A stretch of DNA of 64,000 nucleotides from contig NZ_JABAIJ010000002.1 in the NCBI RefSeq assembly GCF_012641435.1, positions 1 to 64,000 on the forward strand. The letters run 5' to 3'. Below the pieces are notes generated by a model. It was not told the DNA's origin. It saw only the letters and a program-made list of their open reading frames with translations, and made no database searches. Origin of the DNA: Rhizobium sp. P38BS-XIX (GTDB lineage: Bacteria; Pseudomonadota; Alphaproteobacteria; Rhizobiales; Rhizobiaceae). The translations under genes were made by a program, and so were the position numbers. This document shows, piece by piece, positions 60,522 to 64,000 of the stretch. Position 1 is the stretch's first letter. Every line of letters starts with the position of its first letter.

Positions 60522-62006
60522 GTGGCCGGTCGCACTCTGCTCCAGTTCTTCCATTGGTACACGCAAGATGGAGGTGGACTTTGGAAGGAAGTCACCGAAA
60601 AGGCCGAGTGTTTGGCATCGATGGGGATCACGGACGTCTGGCTTCCCCCAGCCTACAAGGGCGCTGCCGGCGGGTTTTCCGTCGGTTATGACACCTATGA
60701 TCTGTTCGATCTCGGCGAATTCGACCAGAAGGGAACGGTTGCGACCAAATATGGAGACAGGGCTGCACTCGAACATGCCTGTCGGGTGCTGAACGAAAGC
60801 AACATCGGTGTCATCCACGACGTGGTGTTCAATCACAAGATGGGCGCTGACGAGAAAGAGGCTGTCCGTGTGCGTCGGGTTAACCCGGACGACCGTACGC
60901 AGATCGACGACGATGCGTTTGAAGCATTTGCCTATACCCGCTTCACCTTCCCGGGCCGTGGCGGAGCGCATTCGAAATTCGTTTGGGACCACAAATGCTT
61001 CAGCGGTGTCGATGTCATCGAAAACCCGGACGAAAGCGGTGTCTTCAAAGTGGTCAACGACTACGGTAACGGCGAATGGAACGATGAGGTCGATAATGAA
61101 CTCGGGAATTTCGACTTCCTGATGGGAGCCGACGTCGAGTTTCGCAACAAGGCCGTCTATGAGGAGCTCAAATACTGGGGCCAATGGCTGTCCGGGCAGG
61201 TCCGCGTGGATGGATTCCGCCTAGATGCCGCAAAGCACATCCCGGCCTGGTTCTTCCGTGACTGGGTCGGCCACATGCGCCAGACCGTGAAGGAAGATCT
61301 GTTCGTCGTCGCCGAATACTGGCATCCGGACATGGACACGCTAAAGAGCTATCTCGATCTCGTCGACCATCAGCTCGCGGTGTTCGACGTCGCGCTCCAC
61401 CATCGTTTTCATGAAGCGTCGAAGCAAGGTGGCGATTTTGACATGCGAACGATCTTCGAGGGATCCCTCGTCTCGGCGCTCCCGGACCATGCCGTGACAA
61501 TCGTCGACAACCACGACACCCAGCCCCTGCAATCCCTCGAAGCGGCCGTCGATCCCTGGTTCAAACCGTTGGCCTACGCGCTGATCCTTCTGCGCGAGCA
61601 TGGCGTTCCGTGCGTGTTTTACCCCGACCTCTACGGCGCGAGTTATACGGACGAGAAGGATGGGGAACATCTATCAATCGAAATGCCGGCCATTGGATGC
61701 CTGCCAATGCTTGTCAATGCAAGACAGCGCTTCGCCCATGGCTCGCAAACCGATTTGTTCGATGATCCGCATTTGGTTGGTTTTATCCGTCATGGCACGG
61801 CCGACGCGCCCGGTTGCGTAGTCGTGATGTCGAACGGCGAAGGCGGAGAGAAGTTTGCCGATCTTGGCGGAGGCAACGCGGGTAAAACCTATGTTGATAT
61901 CCTCGGCCATCATCAGGGCGAAATCGTCATCGGCGAGGATGGGCGAGCGGCATTCCCAGTCGGAGGCGGAAGTGTCAGTGTTTGGGTCGACAACGCAGCA
62001 CGATAA
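60522..62006 (+). CDS. amyA: Cytoplasmic alpha-amylase (GH13, AmyA-like)
   Basis: The enzyme hydrolyses internal alpha-1,4 bonds of glycogen or maltodextrins in the cytoplasm (no signal peptide). Recognisable blocks are [54 protein letters not shown], nucleophile Asp in GFRLDAAKH, acid/base Glu in VAEYW and Asp in NHDTQPLQ, closely matching E. coli AmyA. The start is taken as GTG at 60522 after ACGAGGACAAC. An upstream in-frame ATG at 60435 would overlap the terminator at 60443-60467. The length of 494 residues equals E. coli AmyA. Confidence 0.94.
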   Translation: MAGRTLLQFFHWYTQDGGGLWKEVTEKAECLASMGITDVWLPPAYKGAAGGFSVGYDTYDLFDLGEFDQKGTVATKYGDRAALEHACRVLNESNIGVIHDVVFNHKMGADEKEAVRVRRVNPDDRTQIDDDAFEAFAYTRFTFPGRGGAHSKFVWDHKCFSGVDVIENPDESGVFKVVNDYGNGEWNDEVDNELGNFDFLMGADVEFRNKAVYEELKYWGQWLSGQVRVDGFRLDAAKHIPAWFFRDWVGHMRQTVKEDLFVVAEYWHPDMDTLKSYLDLVDHQLAVFDVALHHRFHEASKQGGDFDMRTIFEGSLVSALPDHAVTIVDNHDTQPLQSLEAAVDPWFKPLAYALILLREHGVPCVFYPDLYGASYTDEKDGEHLSIEMPAIGCLPMLVNARQRFAHGSQTDLFDDPHLVGFIRHGTADAPGCVVVMSNGEGGEKFADLGGGNAGKTYVDILGHHQGEIVIGEDGRAAFPVGGGSVSVWVDNAAR

Positions 62007-62069
62007 TCGATGGCCTTCAATAAATCGCGAATGGCTTAATGTCGCGACATTGAAAGGCGGTTTCGGTTT

Positions 62070-63377
62070 TCAGCGATATTGGCCCGGAAAAACAATGTCC
62101 TGATCAACGAGCACATTGAATTTATAGCCCGGCTGGATTTCCAGCGTCGGCTGCACGTCCATATTCCGCTGGATGGTCCGGCCGGCCACTCGCCCAAAGG
62201 TCTCGGCAAAATTTCGCCTTGCCGCATCGGATGCCGTATCCTGATTGGCAAGCGTCGAGATCTGAGGCGCCGCCATGTCGATGCCCGTCCCGATCAGCGC
62301 GATCATGATCGCCGAGCCGAAGGTTTTGAGATAGTGGTTGTTCACTTTCTCCTTAAAGCCGCCATAGCCTTCGGCATCCGTGCCGGCCATTCCGCCGATC
62401 TGCAATGTCGACCCGTTCGGGAAGATGATATCGGACCACACGACAAGAACGCGGTTCTGCCCGAACGACACTTTGCTGTCGTAACGACCGAACAGTTTGG
62501 TGCCCTGAGGGATCAGCAGGCGATGTCCTGTGGCGCTGTCATAGACATTCTGGCTGACCTGCGCGGTGATCCGCCCTGGGAGGTCAGAATTGATCCCCGA
62601 AATCAATGTCGCCGGAATGACCGAACCTCGTTTCAATTCGTAGAGGGATTGTTGCGGCACGACGCGGTTCGACAGATATCCGAGCTCCTGGAGATCGGCA
62701 TTGAAGAAGTCTTCCTTTGAACTCTGTCCGTTCGGATCGACGTTGTGGCCGCCCAGTCCGGCGCGCAAGGCCGCGGTGTAGAGATCGGACGCGTTTCCGT
62801 TCGCGGGGGTTGTTGTCGGCATCCGACTCGTTCCGCTCTTATCGTTTTCCGACTGTGCTTCCAGCTTCCCTCGATCGATGGCAAGCGGCGCATCGAAGGC
62901 GGAGTCTCGCGCCTGCATCCGGGCCATTCGCTGACGCTGTTGCTCGCGCAGAACCTGCTCCTGTTGCTCACGGGTGAGGCGCGCACGCCAAACCCTTTCC
63001 GACTCCAGTTCCGATCCGCGCTGCTGCTGTCCCTGCCCGGGCTGTGGCGTAAAGGTGTCTGCCATCTTCTCTTCGGCCTTCTTCGTCTCGACCGGCGTCG
63101 GCTGAAACGGCTCCTGCCTCTGTGGCTCGCCAATAATGCCGTCGCTGACGCCCCGCTTGATCTGGTCGGCATAGGTCGATGCAGGATTGCCCGAACTGGT
63201 GTCCGGACCGCTATCCTTGCCAAAGTAAAGCCCGCGCGAGGCAAGTCCAAAGAAGATGATGCCGAGAAAGGCAAGCAAAAGCACGATCGCGGCTATAACC
63301 GGAACGCGGTTCACGCGCTTGATGCCGGAGGTGGTCCGACTGTTTGCGGCACCACTCAGCTTGAGAGATTGCACCAT
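62070..63377 (-). CDS. trbI: Conjugal transfer protein TrbI (VirB10-like)
   Basis: The 435-residue inner-to-outer membrane spanning protein of the type IV secretion channel has one N-terminal membrane helix (VPVIAAIVLLLAFLGIIFFG). A proline and glutamine-rich linker follows (TPVETKKAEEKM, QQRGSELESERV). The conserved C-terminal beta domain contains LISGINSDLPGRITAQVSQN and GTKLFGRYDSKVSFGQNR. It is the last gene of the trb operon, downstream of trbH by 11 bases. Confidence 0.94.
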   Translation of the reverse strand: MVQSLKLSGAANSRTTSGIKRVNRVPVIAAIVLLLAFLGIIFFGLASRGLYFGKDSGPDTSSGNPASTYADQIKRGVSDGIIGEPQRQEPFQPTPVETKKAEEKMADTFTPQPGQGQQQRGSELESERVWRARLTREQQEQVLREQQRQRMARMQARDSAFDAPLAIDRGKLEAQSENDKSGTSRMPTTTPANGNASDLYTAALRAGLGGHNVDPNGQSSKEDFFNADLQELGYLSNRVVPQQSLYELKRGSVIPATLISGINSDLPGRITAQVSQNVYDSATGHRLLIPQGTKLFGRYDSKVSFGQNRVLVVWSDIIFPNGSTLQIGGMAGTDAEGYGGFKEKVNNHYLKTFGSAIMIALIGTGIDMAAPQISTLANQDTASDAARRNFAETFGRVAGRTIQRNMDVQPTLEIQPGYKFNVLVDQDIVFPGQYR

Positions 63378-63388
63378 GACGATCTCCC

Positions 63389-63868
63389 TTACCCGCGCCG
63401 CATAGAAGACAGAGCGCTTGCCGGTTTTGCACCCGATGTCGTCATGGTATAGGCCCGGCCGAGCTCGATGTTGCTCGTCGAGAGCCGTGCGAACACAAGC
63501 CCGTCATAGGGCGTGATCACATAGGCAAGCGAAATGACTGCCGCGCCGCCATCCGTCTTCTGATCAGTGACAACAGCGTAACCCCATCCCTTCAGCGCTG
63601 CCTCAAGCGCCTGTCCGAACGGTGAACCGTCCTGCTTGAGCGCAACGGTTGCCTTTCCCTGTCCGATCTGTTCGGCCAGACGGCTGACCATGTCGCCGGC
63701 AATAGCGCCTGCTGCTGGTCCCGACACCTCGGCCGGTGCTGCGCTGATGACAAGAGCCTCACTACCCATTGACTGGCATCCGGAAAGGAATATGGCGACA
63801 GCGAAGACGACGGCTGGGTGGCGCAAGGAACGGAGACCGCTCGGGCTGTGACGAAGGAGGTTCAGCAT
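63389..63868 (-). CDS. trbH: Conjugal transfer lipoprotein TrbH
   Basis: This 159-residue protein has a lipoprotein signal ending LSGC, so it is probably lipid-anchored. Similar size and place (between trbG and trbI) identify TrbH of Ti/NGR234-type plasmids. It is accessory to mating-pair formation. Its ATG overlaps the trbG stop (TAATG). Confidence 0.88.
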   Translation of the reverse strand: MLNLLRHSPSGLRSLRHPAVVFAVAIFLSGCQSMGSEALVISAAPAEVSGPAAGAIAGDMVSRLAEQIGQGKATVALKQDGSPFGQALEAALKGWGYAVVTDQKTDGGAAVISLAYVITPYDGLVFARLSTSNIELGRAYTMTTSGAKPASALSSMRRG

Positions 63869-64000
63869 TACCGCCCTCCCCTGCTGATCGTCACCTTCTG
63901 CTGTTTCCAGCCGACGCCCGAGATAAGGACAGCGCGGTCGACATCGTAGTCGACCACCATCATATTGTTCCTCATGCGATAGTTGACGATTCGGTTCTGG
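63868..64000 (-). CDS. trbG: Conjugal transfer protein TrbG (VirB9-like), 3' end only
   Basis: The last 43 codons are visible ([20 protein letters not shown], then [19 protein letters not shown]), matching the C-terminal end of TrbG/VirB9 outer-membrane core proteins. The 5' part lies beyond the window. The stop overlaps the trbH start. Confidence 0.88.
   Translation of the reverse strand, partial: QNRIVNYRMRNNMMVVDYDVDRAVLISGVGWKQQKVTISRGGR

Noticed and set aside
1..64000. Search for tRNA, rRNA, CRISPR arrays, origin (repABC) and quorum-sensing tra boxes
   Set aside because: None was recognised anywhere in the window by eye.

Overview
The window looks like part of a large conjugative plasmid (or chromid) of a Rhizobiaceae member (Rhizobium, Agrobacterium or Sinorhizobium). 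Reasons: the end of a Ti/NGR-type trb operon (trbG-trbH-trbI) at the right edge; an imuA-imuB-dnaE2 cassette with an alphaproteobacterial LexA box (GTTC-N7-GTTC); paired Ku genes; HWE-type histidine kinases; an Omp25/31-like porin; and many promoters fitting the EcfG/RpoE2 general-stress consensus (GGAAC, 18-19 bases, TT). There are no rRNA or tRNA genes, no housekeeping genes and no CRISPR array.

Layout. 1-7.3 kb: truncated transposase; an Rrf2 regulator whose palindromic operator recurs in front of a four-gene reverse operon (AhpD-like, metallo-beta-lactamase fold, NmrA-like reductase, cupin); MscS channel; LysR; a decayed gene and a small stress-type gene. 8-13.6 kb: the SOS mutagenesis cassette dnaE2/imuB/imuA. 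13.7-18.9 kb: small Cys-rich proteins, a frameshifted SRAP gene, a secreted PLD nuclease, a tightly coupled cassette of four unknown small genes with a decayed second copy, small membrane proteins and an XRE regulator. 19-22.3 kb: TetR with an SDR target sharing an operator, a second decayed SRAP copy, and an exonuclease III operon whose last gene is frameshifted. 22.6-36.5 kb: general-stress genes (alpha/beta hydrolase, GAF-PAS-HWE kinase, DUF421, YidB, DUF892 ferritin-like, cysteine hydrolase, Na+/H+ antiporter, two low-affinity iron permease-family proteins, SDR, DJ-1/PfpI, glycine-zipper stress protein, FAD monooxygenase). 37-46 kb: small regulators, a PAS protein, two Ku genes and a second-copy-type Mfd. 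45.6-52 kb: signalling block (HWE kinase, double KaiC-like ATPase, single-domain response regulator, GAF-GGDEF-EAL protein) and a porin. 52.7-62 kb: DUF2382 stress protein, periplasmic-type aldehyde oxidoreductase paoABC, His-rich small protein, CsbD, cytoplasmic alpha-amylase. 62-64 kb: trbI, trbH, end of trbG.

How it fits together. Two stress inputs converge on DNA maintenance. LexA appears to drive translesion synthesis (imuA-imuB-dnaE2). An EcfG-type sigma factor appears to drive Ku, Mfd and many small protective proteins. About fifteen candidate EcfG promoters lie in front of genes or in intergenic gaps, whereas a rough random expectation for the loose consensus in the intergenic DNA is only about three. 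The window reads as a mobile stress-survival and DNA-repair region. Several genes are decaying by single-base frameshifts, which could also be sequencing errors. Start codons were chosen by Shine-Dalgarno fit and family N-termini. All motif searches were done by eye.
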